A stretch of 64,000 nucleotides of DNA from contig JANNBB010000055.1 in NCBI GenBank assembly GCA_031385005.1, forward strand, positions 85,742-149,741. Reading direction: 5' to 3'. Below are positions 55,901 to 63,260 of the stretch, piece by piece. Origin of the DNA: JADKIH01 sp031385005 (GTDB lineage: Bacteria; Bacteroidota; Bacteroidia; AKYH767-A; 2013-40CM-41-45). Numbering within the stretch: the first letter of the stretch is position 1; each line of letters starts with the position of its first letter. Position numbers and translations under genes: made by a program. Below the pieces are notes generated by a model that saw nothing but the letters and a program-made list of their open reading frames with translations, searched no databases and was not told the DNA's origin.

Positions 55901-57439
55901 CTGATCAAGATATAAATGTATTCCTGTATATCCTGAATTAGGACTGATATATGTCGTTACTTCATATCTACTTATGGATGTATCCGTTGTGGTCGCATTC
56001 GGGCAGTTGGTTGTAATACCACATTCATCTCTCCCTTTGATTTCAAACTGCCAGGTGTTAAATGTTTTCGGATCATTAAAGCGGTTTATATGATTGTTTG
56101 TTCCATCGTCACTTTCCGGACAACAAAAGCGAGTGGTGAATTCAATTAAAACAGACTCACTGGGAAACAAATAATTAAGCGTATAGGATTTATCAATGAT
56201 TGGTTTAGTGAAGTTAATTAAGCAAGCCGGTGAATCAGTAGAAAATCGAGATGCAAGTAATATGGAAGCAAAAGTTGAAATCGTATCTATATTTTCATGT
56301 GGAGATGCAAAAGTAACATGAATAGAGTCCTCTTCAATATAATACAATGACTTTGGAAACTGATTCCAGAGCCGGATAAGAACATCTTTAGCAACATCGT
56401 CACCGGTATTGGTAATTAAAAATTGCCAATGTACAGGACTTCCATTTGTTCCGGCATCCCAGTAATTAAAATCCGGTGCGTTACCTGAAGGAAGCGGTGC
56501 GATTCTGTTGATTGTAAGCTGAGGATTTTTTGTTCCGGTTTGCACGTTGGCTTGTCCGGAAACAGTCCGGCATAAGTTTGAACTACCGGATGAATCGCAG
56601 CCCCATGAAAGCAGGTTGTTAAAGCGTAAATTTGAAGCAGTACATGTATTGATGCAGGTATCCATAAAATTTGGAAATGCTAACACTTCTTTGATAATAA
56701 GCATGCTTCCTAATGGTATTGAACATAAGATTTCTGCAGTAGTAAAAGAGTTGGAATTTACACTTGTCATAGGTAAAATTTCAACAGTATCAACAAATAT
56801 TCTAATGCTATCAACGATCACCTCTGAACAGTTTATACTGTCAGCATATTTAATTTTTCCAAAAAAATCTCCCGGAGCGACACCATTATTAATGTATTGT
56901 ATGGTTCTGACAATCGGAATTGAATCGCTATTATAAACATCTATGAAATCAACGGAAATATTTTGGTTTGTAGTAATATCCAGTGAAGGGAAGCCCCACT
57001 GATAAATAAATTCATGTTGATTCGGGTTTTTAATTTGCCAATCCGACAAATTATAGCTTATTGAATTTAAGAAAAGATTCGCTGAATCTGTATAGGTTAC
57101 AAAAGAGGTTGAATCGGGTATTGCATCGCAATTAATTTTTAAATAGAATAAAAAAGTATGCGTTGAAGCTGAAAGATTATTGCCAAAATTCATCGTAGGG
57201 ACACCGCTTGAAGTTGAAATAAATGGTGCAAACACTTCTTCATTGGGGTACAATTTCAATGTCATTGTTAAGTTTCCGGTTAAAGGTCCGGCAGGAGTTA
57301 CCGTTAATTGAAAAGTATCAACTTTACAAGCGTTTACATTATTTTGGGCGCCTAATTTATTAATTTGTATATCGACAAACTGTGCTTTCAGGTTGAAACA
57401 CATTAAAACAAATGCAAATAAGAGGGTATAATATTTCAT
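49970..57439 (-). CDS. Giant 2489-residue T9SS cargo protein
   Basis: A very long secreted protein: signal peptide (about 1-19, ending LKAQ), then more than 1500 residues of beta-sandwich-like, cysteine-containing repeats, an Ig-like PYTYTWTSIPP/VTITDSVGKTGTDTI stretch near 1560-1600, a right-handed beta-helix-like region at about 1620-2130 (GAVIDVLPGVSLSV, IKDYDAYQAFNMTRGS), a helical segment (about 2170-2400), and a T9SS type A sorting domain in the last 75 residues (KLYPNPASNDINL). The function is unknown; adhesion or surface glycan contact is inferred from the fold. It is transcribed first in its operon. Confidence 0.9.
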   Translation of the reverse strand: MKYYTLLFAFVLMCFNLKAQFVDIQINKLGAQNNVNACKVDTFQLTVTPAGPLTGNLTMTLKLYPNEEVFAPFISTSSGVPTMNFGNNLSASTHTFLFYLKINCDAIPDSTSFVTYTDSANLFLNSISYNLSDWQIKNPNQHEFIYQWGFPSLDITTNQNISVDFIDVYNSDSIPIVRTIQYINNGVAPGDFFGKIKYADSINCSEVIVDSIRIFVDTVEILPMTSVNSNSFTTAEILCSIPLGSMLIIKEVLAFPNFMDTCINTCTASNLRFNNLLSWGCDSSGSSNLCRTVSGQANVQTGTKNPQLTINRIAPLPSGNAPDFNYWDAGTNGSPVHWQFLITNTGDDVAKDVLIRLWNQFPKSLYYIEEDSIHVTFASPHENIDTISTFASILLASRFSTDSPACLINFTKPIIDKSYTLNYLFPSESVLIEFTTRFCCPESDDGTNNHINRFNDPKTFNTWQFEIKGRDECGITTNCPNATTTDTSISRYEVTTYISPNSGYTGIHLYLDQEHIPPASNGLDAAPGGCSGTKVFELRNNLFNLQTSTLDFLQSDANFFSNTYHNDPDSMIVSAIVRFQFELEQGLYLDTIDSSFVFQSGTSVLWPVSTVQKVVHTNCTGKDVYQADFNITDLPTGSSLTSFYSFMNSSTLRFKLYGCCCYAANTNPEYTVKTLLSGLNSSCFVPMTEKSGGTFIHCQGCQVPGIIVNETDSILYRTTLGWADMDNDGILNTPAVRASSNIKINQSIVGDTLESIISASISSIGSGGCSIDSLQAMNIDLNKLYLEAKIDNSDTTRFNLNLISIQFTIYPYNSSPFLPVTVTPSNTTNWNALYYDYRNAMDTSGSRKGIIFLNLSESVLHSLDPALSTYSFHEGDKFDLILKYQVCGNYHGSSSHPDDNRFISNVAMNMYLTAVDLPSLGIYSAYSDHNPAYPTAVNCVNPQSNWLYNCQTANGTHTFYSVRHYLIPAINDSYTNPGPDNSYNKCHKSLLITSEVVIGGGDLYNVFPNEFRAVPPPIAYQIHLPPANSNYTLQQADKIGSRIRTYNEFGCLPYNKHLGIFNTGIINVVDSQITFNSPIAFIDFNENMTGLYSNSNCDAGFDSIPNLLSGDEYLYLSLNFPFVSNNCPFEDTTLNNHSILASMNFNNCSQSIQLDTIERFESSHNTILAPDLSGFIDFLPLSNISVNTSSFCFDYQLKNIVSPTEDNAENAFIIIPNPGIFSDIMIDTVHLTAITYTPLSGISTPAFLFRAGNVDRGSMPLYSICCTLDSCIANVTIPIYYGWNCSGYPTGNIVSHTDLCFDTTDNSLTLNFADPVVTSFLEPIKPTYTLCQPDTFYSSLSVTQAGIHNINFNIFFNSPDLLALNQLNFDTSALAIHYHDGPNVYPLSYSTSLLTLPDTGYQITINNQSLPDSNLLAGDFISISFVYVPTTVYTGGSPFTIQYTYSNYCDNILIPDSIRSLNQWTWSQLDDCTLNFTVLAGSSNNLPCSGGSFQLYSQLTGAATGIPPYTYTWTSIPPLSIPQVQNPVISGLHANTTFIVTITDSVGKTGTDTIIINPNPNQCCTPASFNPVLDYDFSRKTASAVINDPIHPASQPFTTGQLILINDTFTVDVDFNFTSCQNIILGPGAVIDVLPGVSLSVFYSTIHSCDEMARGIIAESGSIVSLKNAFIYDCQYGIEARDKSTVYSEESYFTNDYVGIYYSPVGSHSPNIHVYGQVISTEFSSTYPLKQKYRGQFPDPLTMPFAGVLMDKVATINFGNFNKPANRFIDLNFGFHATSSNLNVRNCYFRRIKDYDAYQAFNMTRGSAIFIDGRQGVYQLHQHGKDESLNPEFIECFTGINSLACGVTSWGNYMENCDDGYRLFGGMNLTFRIFKNHIDFNVCGIASLFNNASIIKEISENVLTGGRNMYRLRGNTPSLSHPYGITIADGSTYNYGGTIGQNFIDIHPQLGGLSAGISLTGAGTYKVLDNFIILENDNPVNASGIFIQNSRYNNIECNKVYGTDTNQIYLENDIAMKFSKSPSNYISCNSAENTSIGYQFTDNCLDGANNPTIFRTNDFGKKHFRGLYYSASARVDRQPFKGNTWFYNNYPEYGARNDNPVSVLNDQYDVEQGVVNNLPIPLPGTNGGWFNILQGRDENCDLLSIHHGLCYSTQNPQPVPSNFSELIRIARDSSQSIEFDEQARWKAKVELYEKLMQVPAYLDSSTELANFYISYAGSVIQKIAQLNIERNELFSNQGTLVSIMQANALEIYYKSELIEQYDNLLQSGGLSEVEKDSILLAKNAIIQGIRSIISYNTLAFQTLDSTLNIKADLLNGENQAINSIEIIELNEKIVNEVYYNTIAKNRYELIFNYAASLLNVAMQCPLSGGSAVYRARALYFVIDPDMVYDDELTCLQSGYLYKTSKNIKQKSKLYPNPASNDINLIYNITENARLEISDQFGRVFHSHFLSKELFNFSFPVSGFENGIYNYRIVSNENNLIDVGQFIVIK

Positions 57440-57481
57440 ATGTAAATAAATTTTTAAAAAGGTTTAGAGAAATTTCTTTGA

Positions 57482-57511
57482 CGAATTTAGGAAAGAAAAT
57501 GAAAGATGCAA
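57482..57511 (-). promoter_or_regulatory. Promoter of the T9SS operon
   Basis: On the minus strand TTG (57511-57509) is followed after 19 nt by TAAATTCG (57489-57482), the TAnnTTCG variant. The predicted mRNA leader before the ATG at 57439 is about 37 nt. Confidence 0.5.
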
Positions 57512-57705
57512 AAAATAGGGAGAGTATTAGCAAAATATTTTACTTAAAATTTCCGGTTGTGATATTTATCGTTGAATCGGAATACGGGAATATATAAGAA
57601 ATTTTTTCAATTCAAAGAATTTCAAAATCCTTTATTTAATCGTGCATAAATCCCTTCAATTTTCTATCTTTCAATCCTTAAATTAAATCAAAAATTACTC
57701 TGATT

Positions 57706-60498
57706 ATGAAAAAAATATTGGTTCTTTTTATTCTTGCTTATTGCATATTCCCTGCATATTCACAAGATGACTTAAAATCGTTGCTGCCTTCTGATCCCCA
57801 AACGATCATAGGTAAATTACCGAATGGAATTCGATATTATATTCGAAAGAATACGAAGCCGGAAAAGCGTGCCGAACTTCGCCTGGCTGTGAATGCGGGT
57901 TCCACCTCTGAGGATGATGACCAGCAAGGTCTTGCTCATTTTGTCGAGCACATGGCTTTTAATGGTTCCAAGAATTTTAAAAAAAATGAATTGGTCGATT
58001 ACCTGGAATCGGTTGGAACTAAATTCGGAGCACACCTGAACGCATATACCAGTTTCGACGAAACTGTTTATATGATTCAGTTGCCTACTGATTCTGTAAA
58101 AATTATTGACAAAGGCATTCAGATTTTAGGCGATTGGGCTCAAAATTTGTCTTTTGATTCACTTGAAATTGAAAAAGAAAGAGGAGTTGTTATTGAAGAA
58201 TGGCGCTTAGGACAAGGTGCAAATGAGCGTATGAGACGCAAGTATTGGCCTTTATTGTTTAAAAGCTCCCGGTATGCTGACAGATTGCCTATCGGTAAAA
58301 AAGAGATAATCGAGAAAAGTCCGCAAGCTGCCACCAAAAGGTTTTACTCGGATTGGTACCGTCCCGACCTCATGGCAGTTATTGCTGTTGGTGATTTTGA
58401 TATGAAAGAAATGGAGAAAAAAATTATCAATCAATTTTCTATAATACCTCCGAAAAGTAATTCACGGCCGTTAACAACTTATAAAGTTCCCGGAAACGAT
58501 GAAATAATTATTGCAACTGCGACAGATAAGGAAGCCCGTTATTCAGAGGTTGAAATTATTTACAAGCAACCCAAAGAAAGTCAAAGTACTGTTGGTGATT
58601 ACAGACGAGGAATGGCACAACAATTATTTCTTGGCATGTTACAAACACGGTTGAATGAATTGACACGCCTCAGTGATGCACCTTTTTTAAATAGCAATTG
58701 TTACTATGGACCGCTTATCAGAAACACGGCATCCTACAGTTGTTCAGCAACATCGAAGGATGAAGGAATTGAGGTGGCACTTAGAAAATTAATTGAAGAG
58801 AATGAACGTGTTCGCAGGTTTGGATTTACCTCTACAGAACTTCAGCGTCAAAAAGTTGAAATGATGCGCGGTATGGAAATGGCTCTCAATGAAAAAAACA
58901 AAACCGAATCGAGGAATTATGCCCGGGAATATGTCAGTAATTTTCTCACCAAAGAGCCCATGCCGGGAATAGAATATGAATTTGAAATTACCAAGAAACA
59001 TTTACAGGGAATTTCTCTTGAGGAGGTTAATGCTTTTGCTACGAATTGGATTACGGATGGAAAAAATTGTATTGTTTTAATTACTGCACCGGAAAAGGAA
59101 AATACAAAAATCCCTTCGAATGAGAGTATCAAGTCGATTATCTCTTCGATGAAATCACTTGATGTTAAACCATATGTCGACAAAGTAGACAACAGTCCGC
59201 TTTTGGCCAATGAGCCCGTTGGTTCTAAAGTGACTTTCACCAAACGTATTGAAGAATTCAATATAACTGAATGGAATCTTGCCAATGGGGTTAAGATACT
59301 TTTCAAGCCAACTGACTTTAAAAACGATGAAATTTTATTCTCGTCTTACTCCTGGGGAGGTTGGTCTGTTTACCCGGATTCGGACTTCATGTCGGCTGTT
59401 GTTGCTGATGAAATTGTTGATGAATCCGGAATTGCTGAATTTGATTTAAACTCACTGGAGAAAAAATTAACAGGAAAAGTTGTTTCCTGCTCTCCATATA
59501 TCAGCGAATTGATGCAGGGCTTCAGCGGTAGTTGTTCGCCAAAAGATTTGGAGACGATGATGCAGTTGATATATTTATATACTACTTCTCCAAGAAAAGA
59601 CTCTGTAGCATTTAATTCATGGATGGAAAGCGAAAAGGCACGCTTACGAAACAGGCATACAGATCCTTCTGCAGTTTTTTCTGACTCAGTCGCTTATTTT
59701 ATGTCAGGATATAATTACCATTTCAGACCGCGAAATGTTGATCAGTTAAAGGAAATTGATTTGGAAAAATCATTTAAGATTTATCAAGAACGTTTCAACA
59801 ATGCTGCTTCATCCGTATTTATTTTTGTGGGGAACTTTAATCAGGATACCTTACAGAAATATGCTGAGAAATATTTGGGCTCACTTCCTTCAAGCCATTT
59901 GCGAAACAGGTTTGAAGATATTGGTGTTAACCCTCCAAAGGGTAAGGTTGAAAAAACAGTCAGAATGGGCCAGGAGCCGAAAAGTACTGTTATGCTTCGT
60001 TGGCACATGCCATTTGAATACAACCGGACAAACAGAAATCAGGTCAATGCGCTGAATAAACTTGTCAGTATTCGTCTTCGAGAAGTTTTACGTGAAGAAA
60101 AAAGCGGTGTTTACGGCGTGAGCTTTATTTCTTCACCTTCTCATTTTCCCATTCAAAAACTTGATCAGACAGTATATTTTTCCTGTAGTCCTGACAATGT
60201 AGAGATGCTCATTCAGGCCGCACTCGACGTGTTGAAGGAAGTGAAAGAAAAGGATTGTGACGAGAAGAATCTGATTAAAATTAAAGAGACAGCGATTCGG
60301 GAAAGAGAAAGTTATCTGAAGGAAAATTCATTCTGGTTGAATGTCATAAATAGCAACCAGCAAAATGGTGAAAATATATTAGAGTTGCTTGAATTCAACG
60401 ATTGGATAAATAAATTAAAAGTTTCTGATTTACGGAATTATGCATCGAAGTATTTGCAAACGGATAATTATGGAAAGTTTGTTTTGCTTCCGAAATAA
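57706..60498 (+). CDS. M16-family (insulinase-type) metallopeptidase
   Basis: A 930-residue secreted zinc peptidase. Signal peptide about 1-20 (ending AYSQ). The inverted motif HxxEH is HFVEH (H78, E81, H82), and the third zinc ligand E158 (EIEKERGVV) lies 76 residues later, as expected. Two M16 halves follow: the active N-terminal half (about 25-460) and a second inactive half (about 500-930). It degrades peptides in the periplasm or outside. Divergent from the T9SS operon. Confidence 0.92.
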   Translation: MKKILVLFILAYCIFPAYSQDDLKSLLPSDPQTIIGKLPNGIRYYIRKNTKPEKRAELRLAVNAGSTSEDDDQQGLAHFVEHMAFNGSKNFKKNELVDYLESVGTKFGAHLNAYTSFDETVYMIQLPTDSVKIIDKGIQILGDWAQNLSFDSLEIEKERGVVIEEWRLGQGANERMRRKYWPLLFKSSRYADRLPIGKKEIIEKSPQAATKRFYSDWYRPDLMAVIAVGDFDMKEMEKKIINQFSIIPPKSNSRPLTTYKVPGNDEIIIATATDKEARYSEVEIIYKQPKESQSTVGDYRRGMAQQLFLGMLQTRLNELTRLSDAPFLNSNCYYGPLIRNTASYSCSATSKDEGIEVALRKLIEENERVRRFGFTSTELQRQKVEMMRGMEMALNEKNKTESRNYAREYVSNFLTKEPMPGIEYEFEITKKHLQGISLEEVNAFATNWITDGKNCIVLITAPEKENTKIPSNESIKSIISSMKSLDVKPYVDKVDNSPLLANEPVGSKVTFTKRIEEFNITEWNLANGVKILFKPTDFKNDEILFSSYSWGGWSVYPDSDFMSAVVADEIVDESGIAEFDLNSLEKKLTGKVVSCSPYISELMQGFSGSCSPKDLETMMQLIYLYTTSPRKDSVAFNSWMESEKARLRNRHTDPSAVFSDSVAYFMSGYNYHFRPRNVDQLKEIDLEKSFKIYQERFNNAASSVFIFVGNFNQDTLQKYAEKYLGSLPSSHLRNRFEDIGVNPPKGKVEKTVRMGQEPKSTVMLRWHMPFEYNRTNRNQVNALNKLVSIRLREVLREEKSGVYGVSFISSPSHFPIQKLDQTVYFSCSPDNVEMLIQAALDVLKEVKEKDCDEKNLIKIKETAIRERESYLKENSFWLNVINSNQQNGENILELLEFNDWINKLKVSDLRNYASKYLQTDNYGKFVLLPK

Positions 60499-60524
60499 AT
60501 GAATGGGTGATTACTGTTGCAGGG

Positions 60525-60625
60525 ATAAAACGCAAACTCGTATTTTCTTTAGCACTGCCTGATGATAGTTAGGGTAGGCAGGGGTTGCAAAATTGGGGGG
60601 ATATGTTTGCGTATATTTCTGTGTT
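60525..60625 (+). repeat. Candidate attC-like site upstream of the first cassette
   Basis: ACGCAAAC (60530-60537) pairs with GTTTGCGT (60605-60612), and an inner CTGCCT/AGGCAG stem (60555-60560 with 60576-60581) lies between. AAC at 60529-60531 and GTT at 60623-60625 bound it, a length of about 97 nt. It is the weakest of the four sites. Confidence 0.35.
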
Positions 60626-60635
60626 AGTGGATACC
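60621..60635. repeat. Left copy of a 15-bp inverted repeat
   Basis: GTGTTAGTGGATACC at 60621-60635 pairs, 14 of 15 bases, with the sequence at 61236-61250. The two copies flank the gene at 60682-61206. Confidence 0.65.
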
Positions 60636-60681
60636 AAAAAAAGTCCGACCTTTATTGAATCTGATTCTTAATTTAACAGTC

Positions 60682-61206
60682 ATGAAATATTTTTTAATTC
60701 TAATCCTTACCCTACTCGTACGACAAGAAGTAAAATCTCAAAATTCACAATCTTCTATCTATAACAGTAATGGCCAATTGTATATAGACACATCATATTC
60801 AATTTCGTCTGAGCAATATAAATCTTGGTCACATGCAGAATCAAATTTAATGTGCTATTTTTCAAAGCTTGAATTTCCAACTATTTATTTAGAAAATAAT
60901 ATTTCTCCAAAAGGAATATTAATTATTTCTTTCAGGTGCGACACTAACGACATAAGTGATATTACAGTTTTAAACGATACAAGTTTATATGCTAAGCAGA
61001 TAATTCTTGGTTTGAAAAAGCAAAGCAGAAATATTGCTTCGGAACTCAAATTAGGAGCATCTTATTCTTCCAAGGGTAAATACTTAGGACGATATTATAT
61101 TCCAATCAATTTTAGACTGATTGATTTTTATCAAGAGTTGCGGAAGTCAAATGCAGTCCCTATAATTAAATCGGCAGAACCTCTTATCAGTCGCAGGATG
61201 CATTGA
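60682..61206 (+). CDS. Small secreted protein, TonB C-terminal-like (first cassette gene)
   Basis: A 174-residue protein with a signal peptide (about 1-19, ending VKSQ). The body has a WSHAESNLMCYFSKLEFP helix and GILIISFRCDTNDISDITVL strands like the TonB C-terminal fold (GxVxVxFxVxxxG), but no proline-rich linker or transmembrane anchor. The start is ATG 60682; the TTG at 60655 would precede the signal peptide by nine residues. It has no neighbours in an operon, and attC-like hairpins lie on both sides. No named function. Confidence 0.6.
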   Translation: MKYFLILILTLLVRQEVKSQNSQSSIYNSNGQLYIDTSYSISSEQYKSWSHAESNLMCYFSKLEFPTIYLENNISPKGILIISFRCDTNDISDITVLNDTSLYAKQIILGLKKQSRNIASELKLGASYSSKGKYLGRYYIPINFRLIDFYQELRKSNAVPIIKSAEPLISRRMH

Positions 61207-61235
61207 AGAATCATATCTCAAAATCTGAATAAATT

Positions 61236-61250
61236 GGCATCCACTAACAC
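61236..61250. repeat. Right copy of a 15-bp inverted repeat
   Basis: GGCATCCACTAACAC is the inverted partner of 60621-60635 (14 of 15 bases). It overlaps the start of the hairpin downstream of the gene. Confidence 0.65.
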
Positions 61251-61335
61251 CGCATTGCCAAAACATTATTTTTTTACTCTTTTTATTTTTATATTTCGGT
61301 AAAAAAATAATGCTTCGGCAATGCTAAACGTCGTT
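61246..61335 (+). repeat. attC-like hairpin site between cassette genes 1 and 2
   Basis: Outer stem GCATTGCC (61252-61259) with GGCAATGC (61317-61324), perfect 8 bp; a 4 by 4 internal loop; then a perfect 14-bp inner stem (61264-61277 with 61299-61312) and a 21-nt loop. The element is bounded by AAC (61246-61248) and GTT (61333-61335), giving 90 nt. The outer/inner stem with a symmetric unpaired spacer is as in integron attC sites. There is no T tail at the 3' side, so it is not a plain terminator. Confidence 0.6.
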
Positions 61336-61369
61336 ATGCTGTTCTTGGACTACATCGTTAAAACAAAAA

Positions 61370-62083
61370 ATGAGATTAATAACTTGGAATTGTCAAGGAG
61401 CATTTAGAAAAAAAGCCGATATAATTCTAAGTTATCGACCTGACATTTTAATTGTTCCAGAATCCGAACACCCGGATAAGTTGATATACAGTGAGACCAA
61501 TCCAAAACCAAATACCTTCCATTGGCACGGTGAAAACATTCACAAAGGCATTGGTATTTACACTTATTCTGATTATAAAATTGAATTACTGTCCAACTTC
61601 AATCCTGAATTCTGCTATATATTGCCATTTCAAGTATCAGGACATGGACAAACTTTTATATTGTTCGCAATTTGGGCTATGAGTAATAAAGAAAATTTTG
61701 AGGCAAGGTATATCGGACAAATTTGGAGAGCAATAAATCATTACTCAAGCCTATTGGGGGCTTCGACAATTTTAGTCGGAGACTTTAACAGCAATAAAAT
61801 ATGGGATTATAAAAAAAGAGTTGGCAGTCACTCAGACGTTGTTCGTAAATTAGCGGACAACAATATTCAAAGTATTTATCATAAATATTTTAACTTCGAA
61901 CAAGGAAGAGAAGAACATCCCACTTTCTTTCTTCAGAGAAAACTAAACAAAGCTTACCACATAGACTATTGCTTTGCGTCGACAGACATCATAGAGAAAG
62001 TTAAAAACATTGAAATTGGAACCTATGAGAATTGGATCGAACATAGTGATCACGTCCCTTTAATAATTAACTTCTCGCTCTGA
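61370..62083 (+). CDS. Endonuclease/exonuclease/phosphatase-fold protein (second cassette gene)
   Basis: A 237-residue EEP-superfamily protein with a complete catalytic set: N7 in TWNCQGAF, E34-region in VPESEHPD, D and N in VGDFNSNK, D in HIDYCFAS, and D-H in SDHVPLI. The family includes nucleases and phosphoesterases, so substrate is not known. No signal peptide. It lies alone between two attC-like hairpins and on the same strand as its neighbours, typical of a mobile cassette. Confidence 0.83.
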   Translation: MRLITWNCQGAFRKKADIILSYRPDILIVPESEHPDKLIYSETNPKPNTFHWHGENIHKGIGIYTYSDYKIELLSNFNPEFCYILPFQVSGHGQTFILFAIWAMSNKENFEARYIGQIWRAINHYSSLLGASTILVGDFNSNKIWDYKKRVGSHSDVVRKLADNNIQSIYHKYFNFEQGREEHPTFFLQRKLNKAYHIDYCFASTDIIEKVKNIEIGTYENWIEHSDHVPLIINFSL

Positions 62084-62096
62084 CATATAAAGAACG

Positions 62097-62191
62097 AACC
62101 GCAAACAGCAAATTCGCGTCATTTTTTGCTATTTAACGCTCAAATGCATAACTTGGACATTGCAAAAAACAACGCAAATTCGCATTCCGTT
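62097..62191 (+). repeat. attC-like hairpin site between cassette genes 2 and 3
   Basis: A 22-nt arm (62108-62129) pairs with 62162-62183 with 18 of 22 bases matching and four mismatches spread along it. AAC at 62097-62099 and GTT at 62189-62191 bound a 95-nt element. The imperfect arms and AAC/GTT ends are like the integron attC architecture. Confidence 0.55.
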
Positions 62192-62267
62192 ATTCGTAAC
62201 GCTACAAGACGCACTAACTTGAAACTAACTGCAAGAAATTAACTCTTAAAAATAGAATAGCTGACAA

Positions 62268-63260
62268 ATGAAAAAGTATTACCTACACAAACAAATCTTC
62301 TCTCTGCTTTTAGTAATTTTTATTATTACCTGCTACGGACAAACAGAGGGATATATGTTTCGTTTCGGAATACGGGATAAAGTTGGAAATCTTTGGTTCG
62401 CCAATATGGGCAATGGTGTGTACCGTTACAATGCTGCCTCAGACAAGTTTACCAATTTTACAAAGGAAGATGGTCTGAACGATAACAACATTGAATCTAT
62501 TTATGAAGATAAAGCAGGGAATCTTTGGTTCAGCACTGAAAATGGAGTATGTCGTTACGATGGTAAATCCTTTACCGATATTGCAACGAAAGCAGGACTG
62601 GGCAAATTTCATATTAATTGTATTGTAGAAGATAGGGCAGGAAATATTTGGATAGGCAGTGATGGCTGGGGAGTATGTCGTTACAATCTAGTTTCAGGTG
62701 CGGTTACCAATTTTACAAACAAACAAGGTCTGGGCAGTAATGCTGTTCAATGTATTTTAGAAGATAAATCAGGCAACCTTTGGTTTGGCGAAAGGGACGG
62801 AGGCGTTTGCCGTTACGATACCGCCACAGCTAGGTTTACCAAAGTTGATGGATGTTTCAGTAGTCAGATTATGGACATAAAAGAAGATAAAGCGGGGAAC
62901 ATCTGGTTCGTCAATTTGTATAGTGGGCTGTGCCGTTATGACGGAAAATCCTATACGCATTTTACAAAGGAAAATGGTCTTTGCAATGATACTATTGATT
63001 GTATTTATGAGGATAAAAAGGGAAACATTTGGATTGGTAGCGATACTAAGTGGAACACAGGGGGCGGAGGTGTTTGCCGTTACGATGGAAAGTCCTTTAC
63101 CCGTTTTTCAACAAAAGACGGTCTTGCTAATTCTGATGTTTGGACAATTGTAGAAGATAATGACGGAAACATTTGGGTCGGTACAAGGGGCGGATTGTTT
63201 CGGTATCATTCCCCTTCAGGAAAGTTTATCAATTATACTTACAAAGTGAAAAAGCAATAA
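62268..63260 (+). CDS. Secreted seven-bladed regulator-type propeller (third cassette gene)
   Basis: A 330-residue protein with a signal peptide (about 1-24, ending CYGQ) and exactly seven blades of the two-component regulator propeller type, each with an EDKxGNxW core and a G(V/L)CRYD turn, such as EDKAGNLWFSTENG and EDKSGNLWFGERDGGV. This would close one seven-bladed propeller. Usually such domains are sensor parts of hybrid kinases (two propellers, Y_Y_Y, kinase); here the domain stands alone without membrane helix or kinase. The repeat is also visible in DNA. Ligand unknown. Confidence 0.82.
   Translation: MKKYYLHKQIFSLLLVIFIITCYGQTEGYMFRFGIRDKVGNLWFANMGNGVYRYNAASDKFTNFTKEDGLNDNNIESIYEDKAGNLWFSTENGVCRYDGKSFTDIATKAGLGKFHINCIVEDRAGNIWIGSDGWGVCRYNLVSGAVTNFTNKQGLGSNAVQCILEDKSGNLWFGERDGGVCRYDTATARFTKVDGCFSSQIMDIKEDKAGNIWFVNLYSGLCRYDGKSYTHFTKENGLCNDTIDCIYEDKKGNIWIGSDTKWNTGGGGVCRYDGKSFTRFSTKDGLANSDVWTIVEDNDGNIWVGTRGGLFRYHSPSGKFINYTYKVKKQ

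Noticed and set aside
57412..57597. 61-codon frame across the start of the 2489-residue gene
   Set aside because: Overlaps the real gene's start and promoter in the opposite direction; no features.
61246..61335. Simple rho-independent terminator reading of the hairpin after the small secreted protein gene
   Set aside because: No T run follows the stem on the plus strand and the element has a symmetric internal loop, so the attC-like reading is preferred; a terminator role is not excluded.
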